Part shown: positions 14,240 to 22,533 of the stretch, one piece after another
Layout: the number at the start of each line of letters is the position of its first letter
How positions within the stretch are numbered: the stretch's first letter is position 1
Origin: Lactobacillus selangorensis
Lineage (GTDB): Bacteria; Bacillota; Bacilli; Lactobacillales; Lactobacillaceae
Reading direction: 5' to 3'
Assembly (NCBI RefSeq): GCF_001437205.1
Contig: NZ_JQAZ01000009.1
Span: 1-34,744 of the forward strand
Length of the DNA: 34,744 bases
Program-made: the position numbers and the translations under genes
Notes under the pieces: generated by a model
The model's input: only the letters and a program-made list of their open reading frames with translations
Told to the model about the DNA's origin: nothing
Database searches by the model: none

Positions 14240-15391
14240 TTAGGCTTTTTGATGGCCCCGCAATGCGGCTGTCGCTTTAGCACCATTCGGCATTGTGCTT
14301 GGATCAACGATGAAGACATGACCGCCAAAACCAATCACAGTAACGGCAACATCGTTGAGCAAGTTATTTTGCTTAGCATCTTCGCTAGTTGTGTCGACAT
14401 CCTGATCCAATGTGATTCGGCCAGGAACTTTGGCACCTTCAGCTAAAGCCAAGATGGAAATCCGGCCTTCGATGGCATCCTTGACGATGCCATCCAAATT
14501 GTCGGTGTAACGCTTGCCAGAACGAGCATTATCCATGTCCTGCTTGAGATTGTCCAACCCTAAGGCACGAACTTGATCGTTGACGCCTTCGATGGCATCC
14601 TGCATGGTCTTGCGGTTGATGACAGCAGGTACTTTTTCAGCCCGAATGTCAGTAATCAATTCCTGATTGTGCGAACGCTTGTCGAATTCGCCGGCATCTT
14701 CGCTGACTGCCATCAAGATTAATGGATGATGTTCACGTAAGGAATAATTCTTATGAATGTATTCGTCCACCAAATCGAAGTAGTTGCGTTCGTCGCCTTT
14801 ATCAGAATCATCCTTTGGATTGTGACCATGGAAGACTTGTGCTTCGCCACGTCCATCGGCCTTCTGCTTTTCGTCGCCGCCGGTCAATTGATTGCCCAAA
14901 GCTTTTTCAGCATTTGTTGGTGCATCCTCTGGTAAAGCTACTTTTTGAATCAAGCCGTCAACAACTTGATACAGCTGGAATGACTTCTTGTCGAGCTTCA
15001 GCAGGTCGTAAGTAACATCATATTGGCTGTTCTTAACGACTGGCAAGATGTAAAGCGTATCAGAGATTTCAAAATTATCATCGACAGTTGTGTCCAAATA
15101 ATATTGGTAAGTATAGGATTGACCCACAACGACGGCCATACTCTTGGCGACATTGTTGCCTAAACTAGGTTCTTGGAGAACCCGTTCGAACCGCTGCTGG
15201 TAGCCACGCCAATCCTTTTCAGGATAACGCTTGTCGAATTCGGCACGAGCGCCGTTGACAAGATCTTTGTAAGTGGTGCGATCCTTCTTGCCATCAACAT
15301 CCAGCAAGTGAATGTTCATAAAGATGGAAACAAACGGGCCTTTTTCGCCTTCAGATTGAACTAATTTTGCTAAATCATCACGTAATGCCAT
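14240..15391 (-). CDS. Bacterial archaeo-eukaryotic release factor-like protein (baeRF family)
   Basis: A 383-residue soluble protein. A central region with VFHGHNPKDDSDKGD followed by NYFDLVDEYI and PLILMAVSED, and a C-terminal block LLNDVAVTVIGFGGHVFIVD ending in GAKATAALRG, follow the layout of the baeRF families. These are bacterial relatives of eRF1/Pelota predicted to act on stalled ribosomes; their biochemical role is largely unproven. The assignment is by pattern memory, and I cannot say which baeRF subfamily it is. The start is set at the ATG behind GGAAGGG; ten upstream codons are open but lack a ribosome binding site. It is a single-gene unit with its own terminator. Confidence 0.65.
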   Translation of the reverse strand: MALRDDLAKLVQSEGEKGPFVSIFMNIHLLDVDGKKDRTTYKDLVNGARAEFDKRYPEKDWRGYQQRFERVLQEPSLGNNVAKSMAVVVGQSYTYQYYLDTTVDDNFEISDTLYILPVVKNSQYDVTYDLLKLDKKSFQLYQVVDGLIQKVALPEDAPTNAEKALGNQLTGGDEKQKADGRGEAQVFHGHNPKDDSDKGDERNYFDLVDEYIHKNYSLREHHPLILMAVSEDAGEFDKRSHNQELITDIRAEKVPAVINRKTMQDAIEGVNDQVRALGLDNLKQDMDNARSGKRYTDNLDGIVKDAIEGRISILALAEGAKVPGRITLDQDVDTTSEDAKQNNLLNDVAVTVIGFGGHVFIVDPSTMPNGAKATAALRGHQKA

Positions 15392-15568
15392 GAAAATCCC
15401 TTCCTTTTTCACAATAATCACTGCTCGTTAATAAACAGATCTTAAAAAGGTATTTAGACTCAAAGCCTTTCAAATAAATCTTAGCACCATTCTAAAAACC
15501 TACCAAAGAAAACGACTTGCGAGAACGCGCACTGCAGAATACGGGGCGCTTTTTCTTTTTAAACGTGT

Positions 15569-16507
15569 TTACTTATCTTCGACGAGAATTTGTTCCTTAG
15601 CATGGACTAATTGAGTCACTAAGGTGTTATAAGGCGTAGCGATGCCATTGGCCTTGCCTTTCTTAGCCACATAACCATTCAAAAAGTCAATCTCGGTCTT
15701 GCGATGGTGCTGAATCAAATCCTGGTGCATGGATGGATAATGGGCTCCGGCTTGACTGGTATCACCCAACTTTTGCAAGCTGGTTAAAATCTCGTCAACA
15801 TCAATCGTGACATTTTCCAACTTTGCAACGGCGGCAAATTCATTCAGAATTTCACGTGCCATCTGCGGTGCTTCCTTGAGCTGACCGAATTCTTCGATAT
15901 TGCAATCCAGCAAAGTGCAGAGACTGTTTAAAGTTCCATTGACACATGCTTTCTTCCAAATATCAGTAGTCACATCAGTACTCAAAGTGGCATTCAGGCC
16001 AGCCGCATTCAATAAGGAAACGACTTTAGCAGCACGGTCCTGTTCACGTGGATCAATATTCTGGAGACCGATACTGCCAGAACCTGTAAAGGAAATGTGG
16101 CCAGGACCGACTAATTCAGAAGTCCACAATGTGACACCGACAATAATGTGCTGCTTTTTGACGTATTGTTCAATCACATCGACATTGCCGAGCCCATTCA
16201 TCAGGCACAAAACGGCCGTATTTTTACCGATTGTGCCCTTAATATCTTCCAGCATCGTTTTGAGCTGCATTGTCTTGGTAAACAAGATAACCAGGTCTTG
16301 AACTTCTTTAACGGCACGTGGCGCCATCGCTGGAATCTGGATGACTTGTGTCTGACCATTATCATCGACGGTCAGCCCTTTTTCGTTGATTGTTTCGACA
16401 TGCTGTTCCCAATTATCCATTAAAATGACATCATTGCCGGCCTTTTGGAGCATGTAACCGAAACGGCTCCCCATCGCGCCAGCACCTGCAATTGCAATTT
16501 TTGCCAT
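15569..16507 (-). CDS. 2-dehydropantoate 2-reductase (ApbA/PanE) family protein
   Basis: A 312-residue NADP-dependent reductase. The N-terminal Rossmann motif is AGAGAMGSRFGYMLQ, the central family motif is KTMQLKTML, and the C-terminal helical domain has KKACVNGTLNSLCTLLDCN, with the Lys and Asn expected for ketopantoate reductase. The family includes PanE (coenzyme A pathway) and broader 2-keto acid reductases; no pan gene is adjacent, so the substrate is uncertain. The start is the ATG preceded by GAGGTG; a GTG three codons upstream overlaps that site and is unlikely. Confidence 0.88.
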   Translation of the reverse strand: MAKIAIAGAGAMGSRFGYMLQKAGNDVILMDNWEQHVETINEKGLTVDDNGQTQVIQIPAMAPRAVKEVQDLVILFTKTMQLKTMLEDIKGTIGKNTAVLCLMNGLGNVDVIEQYVKKQHIIVGVTLWTSELVGPGHISFTGSGSIGLQNIDPREQDRAAKVVSLLNAAGLNATLSTDVTTDIWKKACVNGTLNSLCTLLDCNIEEFGQLKEAPQMAREILNEFAAVAKLENVTIDVDEILTSLQKLGDTSQAGAHYPSMHQDLIQHHRKTEIDFLNGYVAKKGKANGIATPYNTLVTQLVHAKEQILVEDK

Positions 16508-16577
16508 AATTTTCACCTCATTTATTCAACTATCCTTATCATCACACTTTTAGCCGCAAAATTAAATGAATAAGCTG

Positions 16578-16606
16578 TTTTCATCCGCAAAAAAGCATGC
16601 TATCCT
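16578..16606 (+). promoter_or_regulatory. Promoter of the recombinase-like gene
   Basis: TTTTCA, 17 bases, TATCCT, about 35 bp before the ATG. Confidence 0.45.
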
Positions 16607-16640
16607 GTGGTTAAAGTAACTTTAGAAGGAGGAGTTTCCG

Positions 16641-17459
16641 ATGTCTTATCCCTATCAAAAACCATTCGAACGTGAATTGCGCCGCAAAGGCCTGGCCCAA
16701 ACAACGGTCACCGATTATAGCAATACCCTAGCTCGTTTTTATGATTATGAAGCTGGAGCCGCCAACCAATTTGCGGAGACCCATGACCCGAACGACCTCC
16801 TGGAGAGCGACGTCCGCTACTTTCTCTCGATGCTGATCGAAGAACGGCACGTCCAGAATGCCACTTACAATAAAATTCTTTCCCATTTGAATGTCTACTT
16901 TAAATATTTATTTGCCCGCCGGCTGATTGACCAGTATCCGACGCTGACGCTGAAGGGGCATCCAAAGGAAGAACTCGACCCGACGATTCATACTGAATGG
17001 CTCGACCAATTGCCCGAACTGCTGGCCGATGAGCGGCTCCAAATGTACACCCGCATGATGCTGCTGCTGATTTCAAAAGGGTATCAGGTCGGCGAAATGC
17101 TTCAGCCTGGTTTTTACCAGCAAATGAATCAGATTTCGTTTCAGCCGAATGAAAAACAATTTTTACAGGCGTATAAAGCCTATATTGCCCCATTACAAGA
17201 ACGCCAGCATAATCCGAATCTGTTTCTCAAAACGCGCATCAAACCCGGCGAACCCTTGCTCAGTCTGCCGGCGCTGCATAAGTATTTAAAAAAGGACCGG
17301 CAGGTTTTAAATCAGCCGCTGGTCCCATCGAAACTTTATCAAGGTTATGTGCTCGACCAAGTTCGAAACAGCACTGAATCGTCTGAGAAGCTGATGGAAC
17401 GGCTACGGCTGGACCCGGCTGGACTGGCTTATTATCGCAAGATGCTGGGCAAATCATGA
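16641..17459 (+). CDS. Tyrosine recombinase-like protein, apparently catalytically degenerate
   Basis: A 272-residue protein. Residues 1-105 resemble the SAM-like N-terminal core-binding domain of XerC/XerD proteins (ELRRKGLAQTTVTDYSNTLARF, then ILSHLNVYFKYLFARRLI). The C-terminal half aligns only loosely with a catalytic domain. At MMLLLISKGYQVGEML the family expects an Arg (GLRxSEL), but Tyr-Gln-Val-Gly is found, and the H-x-x-R box is not visible. A Tyr pair remains near the end. It is therefore probably not an active recombinase. Similar XerD-like proteins of unknown role occur in streptococci. AGGAGG precedes the start. No mobile element surrounds it. Confidence 0.65.
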   Translation: MSYPYQKPFERELRRKGLAQTTVTDYSNTLARFYDYEAGAANQFAETHDPNDLLESDVRYFLSMLIEERHVQNATYNKILSHLNVYFKYLFARRLIDQYPTLTLKGHPKEELDPTIHTEWLDQLPELLADERLQMYTRMMLLLISKGYQVGEMLQPGFYQQMNQISFQPNEKQFLQAYKAYIAPLQERQHNPNLFLKTRIKPGEPLLSLPALHKYLKKDRQVLNQPLVPSKLYQGYVLDQVRNSTESSEKLMERLRLDPAGLAYYRKMLGKS

Positions 17460-17557
17460 AATGATGCACAAACCGTCACACTTTCTTCTTACTTTGTTAA
17501 GCACTTCTTTAACTTTGGCTGCTATTCTTAAACCATTAAGAAACGAGGTTGATCACA

Positions 17558-17800
17558 ATGTTAGAAAATTTGAATGATGTCTATGATGTCCAGCTGACCC
17601 TGGTCAATAATTATCAGATTCAGGCCGTGACAGAGTCCGGTCAGCAAATTGAAGTGAAACCAACCGCTACACAAAAAAACGACCCTTTATTCTGGGCCGC
17701 TGTAAAAGATATTGCGAAAGCAAAAATCTGGCTGCCGCTTTCTAAGAACATGCACCAGTTGCTTTCATATGATTGGTTAAGCGATCCGCAAATGGTTTAG
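17558..17800 (+). CDS. Small protein of unknown function
   Basis: An 80-residue protein with a beta-rich N-terminal part (VYDVQLTLVNNYQIQAVTESGQQ shows alternating hydrophobic residues) and a mixed C-terminus (AKIWLPLSKNMHQLL). No membrane segment. The ATG is preceded by GAGGT; an upstream in-frame TTG would hide that site. It converges with the next gene, sharing four terminal bases. I do not recognise the family. Confidence 0.6.
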   Translation: MLENLNDVYDVQLTLVNNYQIQAVTESGQQIEVKPTATQKNDPLFWAAVKDIAKAKIWLPLSKNMHQLLSYDWLSDPQMV

Positions 17801-18291
17801 CGGCCGTTTTCCTGCCACTGACGAACAGCTTGCGCCGACAGACCTAGCGTAAGCACAGCGTCTTTAGACAGGTTGCCTCTGAAGATGGCAGGGTCGACAT
17901 CGGCCACCGCCCCAATCACTTCGAGTCCGTATTTCAAAACATTCAAGTCCTGTTTAGCCGAATAACCATTCTGGAACACATCTTCATGTCCATATGTAAA
18001 ATTGACGATTCCTTCGTGGATGTTGCCATCGACATGGGTAATCATGATTCGATCTTGAATTGCTTTCACAGGTTTATTGTCGTCTTGAATTGTAAATTGA
18101 TGATCTGAAGTCATTGATTCATATTGTTCTTGGGTTTGATCAAAATAGGTGGTCAAGGGTTGGTCTAAAACATGCAGTGCATCTGCGGCTGCAAATATCT
18201 GGGCTGGGTCGAGCAGCACCTGGCGTGCAATGAGCGCGTCGTTGTTGGCTTCAAGCCAGTCTGCCAATTGGCTAATACCTTGTTTATCCAT
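17797..18291 (-). CDS. Conserved-looking soluble protein of unknown function
   Basis: A 164-residue acidic soluble protein without transmembrane segments. The C-terminal LTLGLSAQAVRQWQENG looks like a helix-turn-helix-type pair of helices, but no full domain is visible. A clear AAGGAG ribosome binding site supports the start. Function cannot be given. Confidence 0.65.
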   Translation of the reverse strand: MDKQGISQLADWLEANNDALIARQVLLDPAQIFAAADALHVLDQPLTTYFDQTQEQYESMTSDHQFTIQDDNKPVKAIQDRIMITHVDGNIHEGIVNFTYGHEDVFQNGYSAKQDLNVLKYGLEVIGAVADVDPAIFRGNLSKDAVLTLGLSAQAVRQWQENGR

Positions 18292-18345
18292 AAATACATC
18301 TCCTTGATTGAATACTCTTTGTTATTATACCTTATTTCCAATCTA

Positions 18346-18434
18346 GTTACGATTTTAGTCACATTCCCATGAAATATTAAAAGAAGGTTACGGTTTTAAA
18401 AAAAACGGTTACATTCACAAATCTGTCGTATAAT
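18346..18434 (+). promoter_or_regulatory. TATAAT box and repeated GTTACG...ACATT motifs upstream of the 64-aa gene
   Basis: GTTACGATTTTA (18346) recurs as GTTACGGTTTTA (18387), 41 bp apart, and each is followed by TnACATTC (18359, 18409). A TATAAT lies at 18429-18434. The motifs could be sites for an activator, since the -35 is poor. Confidence 0.4.
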
Positions 18435-18489
18435 AAAGACGGTTAAAGAATGTTTGTATTGCCTTTGTGGAAACGAAGGGAGAGCGAAT

Positions 18490-18684
18490 ATGATGAAGAC
18501 AGCTACTCAGAAGAAGATTTACCAAATGTATGATTATCTGGGCCATCCCATCCAATTACAGATGGGTGTCAAGTACAAGTTGCGGATCAAGAATGGTTAC
18601 ATTCTTGCATTACGCGACGGCGAGGTCCCGATGCGTGTGCCAAACTTGCTTAAGCAAGACCGCTATCAACGTCATACCGCTTAA
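18490..18684 (+). CDS. Small basic protein of unknown function
   Basis: A 64-residue basic protein; the segment MGVKYKLRIKNGYILALRDG suggests a small beta-barrel-like fold. The ATG is preceded by GGGAGAG. Twelve further codons upstream are open but contain the ribosome binding site. No family recognised. Confidence 0.5.
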   Translation: MMKTATQKKIYQMYDYLGHPIQLQMGVKYKLRIKNGYILALRDGEVPMRVPNLLKQDRYQRHTA

Positions 18685-18831
18685 CGAAAGTGCTTTTGAA
18701 GCAATCGTTCAAGCAACGACTTCTTCGAAACACATTCGGAGGCTCCGCCAGTGATTCCCTCACTTGGCTGGGGCGATTCTAGTTTTACAGTGCTCGCTCG
18801 CACACAATCGAGAGAAATTCGAAAAACGCAG
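18685..18831 (+). other. Untranslated, hairpin-rich stretch before a terminator
   Basis: No gene is seen. The stretch contains GCTT-TTG-AAGC, the hairpin GCCAGTGA/TCACTTGGC (18747-18768) and GTGC-TCGCTC-GCAC, and leads into a strong terminator. It could be a structured 3' UTR or a small RNA; no promoter of its own is evident. Confidence 0.35.
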
Positions 18832-18874
18832 AAAGGCATCTCAACAGCATGAATCCGCTGAGATGCCTTTTTTG
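18832..18874. terminator. Terminator between the small gene and tag
   Basis: Perfect arms AAAGGCATCTCA and TGAGATGCCTTT followed by TTTTTTG. Confidence 0.9.
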
Positions 18875-18878
18875 TTGC

Positions 18879-19415
18879 TCATTTGGTCCGAACATGGTCA
18901 TCGATCACACCGCTGGCCTGCAGAAAAGCGTAGACAATGACCGGCCCGACAAAATGAAAGCCGTCTTTTTTCAGCTGCTTAGCAACACGCTGCGACAACG
19001 CATCCTGCGAGGGTACATCAGCCCAAGTTGCGGGATGGTGCACCTGTGGCCGGCCGTCTACAAAGCTCCATAAATAAGCGGCAAACGACTCTGGCAGTTT
19101 CTGAATGGCCTGTGCATTCTGGACTGTCGCTGTCAGCTTCAAACGGTTGCGAATCAAACCTGGATTCTGCATCAGCTGGTCAATTTCCTGGTCCGTCATT
19201 TGAGCCACCTGTTCAATGTCATATTGATGAAATGCTTTTTGAAACGCCGCTCGCCGTTGCAGCACCTGCAGCCAGCTCAAACCAGCCTGATAGGTTTCCA
19301 AACTCAATAATTCAAACAGTTTCTGTGAATCGTGTTCCGGATGTCCCCATTCATGCACATAATAATCAGCCATTAGAGCGTCGCTTTGCGCCCAGCGTGG
19401 TAATTTTTCCGTCAT
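18879..19415 (-). CDS. tag: DNA-3-methyladenine glycosylase I
   Basis: A base-excision repair enzyme removing 3-methyladenine from alkylated DNA. The 178-residue protein has the Tag core: YYVHEWGHPEHDSQKLFELL, the conserved ETYQAGLSW with the catalytic Glu region, LWSFVDGRPQV, and GFHFVGPVIVYAFLQASG. The Zn ligands of the E. coli enzyme are incomplete: the N-terminal CxW is replaced by PRW, and the C-terminal Cys after the DDH is missing because the protein ends. Many Tag relatives may dispense with the zinc, so activity is still likely. Confidence 0.92.
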   Translation of the reverse strand: MTEKLPRWAQSDALMADYYVHEWGHPEHDSQKLFELLSLETYQAGLSWLQVLQRRAAFQKAFHQYDIEQVAQMTDQEIDQLMQNPGLIRNRLKLTATVQNAQAIQKLPESFAAYLWSFVDGRPQVHHPATWADVPSQDALSQRVAKQLKKDGFHFVGPVIVYAFLQASGVIDDHVRTK

Positions 19416-19461
19416 AATTATCCCTCCTGCCTCTCATTACGCAAAAAAGCAATTGCGACAC

Positions 19462-19493
19462 GAAAAAAAGACTATGACTTCAGCCATAGTCTT
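19462..19493 (-). terminator. Terminator of the universal stress protein gene
   Basis: The arms AAGACTATG and CATAGTCTT are followed on the minus strand by a run of seven T. Confidence 0.88.
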
Positions 19494-19501
19494 GACATCC
19501 T

Positions 19502-19987
19502 TTATTTCGTTGCTTTCTTTGGTAAGCGGGTCTTATTATCTAATTCAGTCTTGACGATCAGCACATCGCAAACGGCCATTCGATTGACATAAGATGTGAC
19601 CGAGCCGACCAGAACGCGTTCAACGGCATTTAAACCGGTGGAGCCGATCATGATCAGATCTGTGTGATGATCTGTCGGAAAGTCTTGGGCAATAACGGGC
19701 TTCGGATTCCCGAAACGAACATGGATCGAAATATCTTTAATGCCTTTTTGTTCAGCCTTGTACTTCAAGCTGTTCAAATAATTCTGTGCGTCCTCAGAGA
19801 TTTGATAGATCGCATCGCCAGTAAGCATGCCGCCGTAATTGCCGGCAAACTGCTTGGTATCTAACACATTTAAAATATCAAGATGGGCGTGGTTCCGTTT
19901 GGCTACTTCTTCAGCCTTGCTTAAGGCCAATTCAGCTTCTTTGGAGCCGTCGACAGGTACTAAGATGCTTTTATATTCTTGTTCCAT
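19502..19987 (-). CDS. Universal stress protein (UspA family)
   Basis: A 161-residue cytosolic protein of the alpha/beta Usp fold. It has the N-terminal ILVPVDGSKEAELALSKA and the C-terminal nucleotide-binding pattern IGSTGLNAVERVLVGSVTSYV (G-2x-G-9x-G-S), which suggests ATP binding. Its role is in stress survival, with no defined reaction. The ATG behind AGGTTG is preferred to an in-frame ATG three codons earlier. Confidence 0.93.
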   Translation of the reverse strand: MEQEYKSILVPVDGSKEAELALSKAEEVAKRNHAHLDILNVLDTKQFAGNYGGMLTGDAIYQISEDAQNYLNSLKYKAEQKGIKDISIHVRFGNPKPVIAQDFPTDHHTDLIMIGSTGLNAVERVLVGSVTSYVNRMAVCDVLIVKTELDNKTRLPKKATK

Positions 19988-20000
19988 GATTTTCAACCTA

Positions 20001-20064
20001 CTTTCATTGAGTTTGAAAGTGCTCTCTTCCCTTTAAGAATAATAGTTTCGCCGCTTTTATTCAA
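20001..20064 (-). promoter_or_regulatory. Promoter and leader hairpin of the universal stress protein gene
   Basis: TTGAAT (20064-20059), 17 bases, TATTCT (20041-20036) on the minus strand. An inverted repeat ACTTTC/GAAAGT at 20001-20021 lies in the leader, just before the ribosome binding site. Confidence 0.5.
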
Positions 20065-20174
20065 GTCTGATGTTGGCCGTGCCGCTAAATTTATTTTTCC
20101 TAAATAATGTTTTTCTTTTTCAATCAAGTTCGGTACACTAGAAGCAAAACAATTAAAGGGAGGTTTCTTTAATA

Positions 20175-20975
20175 ATGTCTGTCTCAGCACCGCAACGTTT
20201 GTTAAATATTCAGGGCGGCGAAAACTTCCGTGAATTAGGCGGTTATCGCACGCAAGATGGTCATACTGTTAAGTGGCATAAATTGCTCCGTTCAGGTAAG
20301 CTGGATAAGTTGACGTCAGCTGATGAACAATTGCTGGATCAATATGGCGTTGTCCAAGATATCGATTTTCGTTCACCCGACGAGGTTCGTAAATCTCCGG
20401 ATAAAGTGCCGGTAAATGCTGTTTATGAACACGTTCCCGTTTTCACCTACGATCAAACGGAAAGTTCAGTCAGCCCCGAAAAAATGCGTCAGACGCTTTC
20501 GGCCGATTCGCAAACAGGATTCCACCAAATGGTCGATGCCTACCATGGACTCGTTAACGATGCCCATTCAAAGCATGCCTACCAGAAATTTTTTGCTGCG
20601 CTACTTAGCAATGACCAGCCAAATCAGGTCCTGCTGTTTCATTGTACAGCCGGTAAAGATCGGACTGGGATGGGCGCCGTCTTTCTGCTGAGTGCATTGG
20701 GCGTCGAACCAGCTGCGATCCGGCAGGATTACTTATTGACCAATCAAGTTACCACCAAAAAAATCGCGTCGATGCACCAGCGTTTGGAGCAGGAACATGC
20801 TAATGCGAACTTAAAGCAGAGCATGCAGGATCTGATGACCGTCAATCCAGCCTATTTGGACACGGCCCTTGAAGATATTCAGAAACAATCAGATACCATC
20901 CAGCGTTATCTGCATCAGGAACTCGAGTTGTCTAAAGATGATATTGCGGTCTTGCGCCACATTTATCTCGACTAA
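20175..20975 (+). CDS. Tyrosine/dual-specificity protein phosphatase (HCxxGKDRTG type)
   Basis: A 266-residue protein with the PTP signature HCTAGKDRTG at residues 156-165 (nucleophile Cys157, Arg163) and the N-terminal NFRELGGYRTQDG segment typical of the bacterial Lmo1800/LipA-like phosphatases. These remove phosphate from phosphotyrosine and sometimes from phosphoinositides. It is cytosolic, with no signal peptide. AAGGGAGG precedes the ATG. A MarR-family gene follows within about 50 bp and is probably cotranscribed. Confidence 0.9.
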   Translation: MSVSAPQRLLNIQGGENFRELGGYRTQDGHTVKWHKLLRSGKLDKLTSADEQLLDQYGVVQDIDFRSPDEVRKSPDKVPVNAVYEHVPVFTYDQTESSVSPEKMRQTLSADSQTGFHQMVDAYHGLVNDAHSKHAYQKFFAALLSNDQPNQVLLFHCTAGKDRTGMGAVFLLSALGVEPAAIRQDYLLTNQVTTKKIASMHQRLEQEHANANLKQSMQDLMTVNPAYLDTALEDIQKQSDTIQRYLHQELELSKDDIAVLRHIYLD

Positions 20976-21025
20976 CTCTGCTACACCCCGCCTTGACCGT
21001 ATCATCCGTTAAGGGGGAATTCAGC

Positions 21026-21466
21026 GTGCCCGAACCAGAACATGCCAAATTGCAAAACCTATTTATTACCTCATTTCAAGTCAACCACAAGCTGGAAAAA
21101 ATCTTGTTGGAGGAGATCAAAGCCTTTGATCTCAATTTGACCCAGTACCGTGCCCTTGAAGAGATTGCTCACAAGGACCCGACCAGCCTAGTCGATATTC
21201 AGCATCAGCTGGGGATCGCATCCAGCACTTTATCGTCAGCCGTTGATTCATTGTCGCAACGCGGTCTGATTCGTAAGAACCGTGACCCTAACGATTTACG
21301 GACTTTAGAAGTTTATTTAACGGACAAAGGCACCGAAGTCGTCACACAAATCTTCACGACCAGCTGTGAACGCCTAGAACCGTTACTGGAGACCCATCCA
21401 GCTTATGATTTCGATCACTTCATGGAGCTGCAATCCCGACTTTTGGATTTCCTTGAAAAAATGTAA
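21026..21466 (+). CDS. MarR-family transcriptional regulator
   Basis: A 146-residue winged-helix protein. It has a helix-turn-helix with IQHQLGIASSTLSSAVDSLSQRGLI and a wing with DPNDLRTLEVYLT. The start is a GTG preceded by AAGGGGG; an earlier TTG lies upstream of that site and is unlikely. It follows the phosphatase on the same strand and may be cotranscribed with it. It is not closely related to the two MarR paralogues at 1230 and 2404. Ligand and targets are unknown. Confidence 0.88.
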   Translation: MPEPEHAKLQNLFITSFQVNHKLEKILLEEIKAFDLNLTQYRALEEIAHKDPTSLVDIQHQLGIASSTLSSAVDSLSQRGLIRKNRDPNDLRTLEVYLTDKGTEVVTQIFTTSCERLEPLLETHPAYDFDHFMELQSRLLDFLEKM

Positions 21467-21559
21467 GCCGAATACTAATTTTTTCTATTCATTGCACGAG
21501 AGGTTGGCTATAATAAAAATAAAGTTATTTATTTCAGATCAGAAGGAAGGTCACACATT

Positions 21560-21925
21560 ATGAAACTCTATCAGGCACTGACTCAGATCACGATCGATGA
21601 TGTGATGGTCGATGACAATCCCACATTCACGATCGAAACGCAGCTCCAAAAACCGTTGCATTTTTCACCCGATCTTTTATTTCACTATATCGACGCTGTT
21701 TTAAAGCCGGGCTCACGGCATGATGAAAATAATCTTAATTACGTTTCGAATGCCTCATTCATCACCGAAAACTTTGAATACAGCAAATATGATTTCTCGA
21801 AGTCCCTCAAAGACTTCGACGATCGTGTCGAATTTGCTCGCAACGTGGTCGCCGATCTGACGCGCCATGTGACGATCAACATCGATCTGGAAAAACGTCA
21901 ATTCCAATTAAAGTTCAGTGATTAA
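21560..21925 (+). CDS. Conserved-looking protein of unknown function
   Basis: A 121-residue acidic, soluble protein with its own AGAAGG ribosome binding site and terminator. There are no recognisable motifs, membrane segments or Cys. The mix of short hydrophobic strands and charged turns suggests a compact alpha/beta fold. Confidence 0.6.
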   Translation: MKLYQALTQITIDDVMVDDNPTFTIETQLQKPLHFSPDLLFHYIDAVLKPGSRHDENNLNYVSNASFITENFEYSKYDFSKSLKDFDDRVEFARNVVADLTRHVTINIDLEKRQFQLKFSD

Positions 21926-21940
21926 CTTATTTGGGCTAGC

Positions 21941-21979
21941 ACATAAAAAAGACCCGCACATGCGAGTCTTTTTTATGTA
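21941..21979. terminator. Bidirectional terminator
   Basis: Arms ACATAAAAAAGAC-CGCA and TGCG-GTCTTTTTTATGT. It serves the unknown gene on the plus strand and the EIIA gene on the minus strand. Confidence 0.9.
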
Positions 21980-22002
21980 CTGTTTGAACGTATCCAAACA
22001 GC

Positions 22003-22533
22003 TTATTCGTCGTCTTCCGTTTCCGGAATCATTTTACCAATTGGTTTGCCCTGAGCAACATTGCCCTTGGCGGTAAGACTGAAACGTAATAATTGCTCGG
22101 CGGCATTGGTAAAAGCCAAAATAATGACTGGGTCCAATGCGGCGGCTTTGATTTGCTGAAGATCAATCTGTGCTAACGCTTGACCGGGCTGGACTGGCTG
22201 CCCTTTTTCGACCATAATTTCAAACGGTTTGCCCTTCAGGCTAACCGTATCGACGCCCATATGTATTAAAATCTGCAGCCCATTCGCCATCGTTAGACCA
22301 ATGGCATGTTTGCATTTGGCAACCATCGTCACCTTGGCCGCAGCGGGACTCGTGACCGTGATTGTCTGCGCCTGATCATCAGCTGGTACGACGCCGACGC
22401 CGCTGCCCATTGCCTGACTGGCAAAAACGGGATCGCTGACTTGATCGAGCGTCACTAATTGACCCGACACTGGTGCGTACAGGTGCTCATCATCGGCCGG
22501 CTGATGGTCCCGATGCCGAAATATGTTAAACAT
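22003..22533 (-). CDS. PTS EIIA(Glc)-type phosphocarrier protein
   Basis: A 176-residue stand-alone glucose-family IIA domain of the phosphotransferase system. It begins with the family signature LYAPVSGQLVTLDQVSDPVF. The two active histidines are in KHAIGL and ILIHMGVDTV, the latter being the phosphorylated one. It accepts phosphate from HPr and passes it to a IIB domain; no IIBC gene is adjacent, so it probably serves transporters elsewhere or has regulatory roles. TAAGGAGGA gives a strong ribosome binding site. Confidence 0.93.
   Translation of the reverse strand: MFNIFRHRDHQPADDEHLYAPVSGQLVTLDQVSDPVFASQAMGSGVGVVPADDQAQTITVTSPAAAKVTMVAKCKHAIGLTMANGLQILIHMGVDTVSLKGKPFEIMVEKGQPVQPGQALAQIDLQQIKAAALDPVIILAFTNAAEQLLRFSLTAKGNVAQGKPIGKMIPETEDDE

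Noticed and set aside
15516-15525. Third occurrence of CTTGCGAGAA, also found at 14033-14042 in the large RNA
   Set aside because: An isolated ten-base match in an intergenic region without further similarity; treated as chance.
15519-15560. Terminator-like GCGC...GCGC T-run downstream of the ketopantoate reductase gene
   Set aside because: The stem is short and the T run is on the strand opposite to the neighbouring genes; not convincing.
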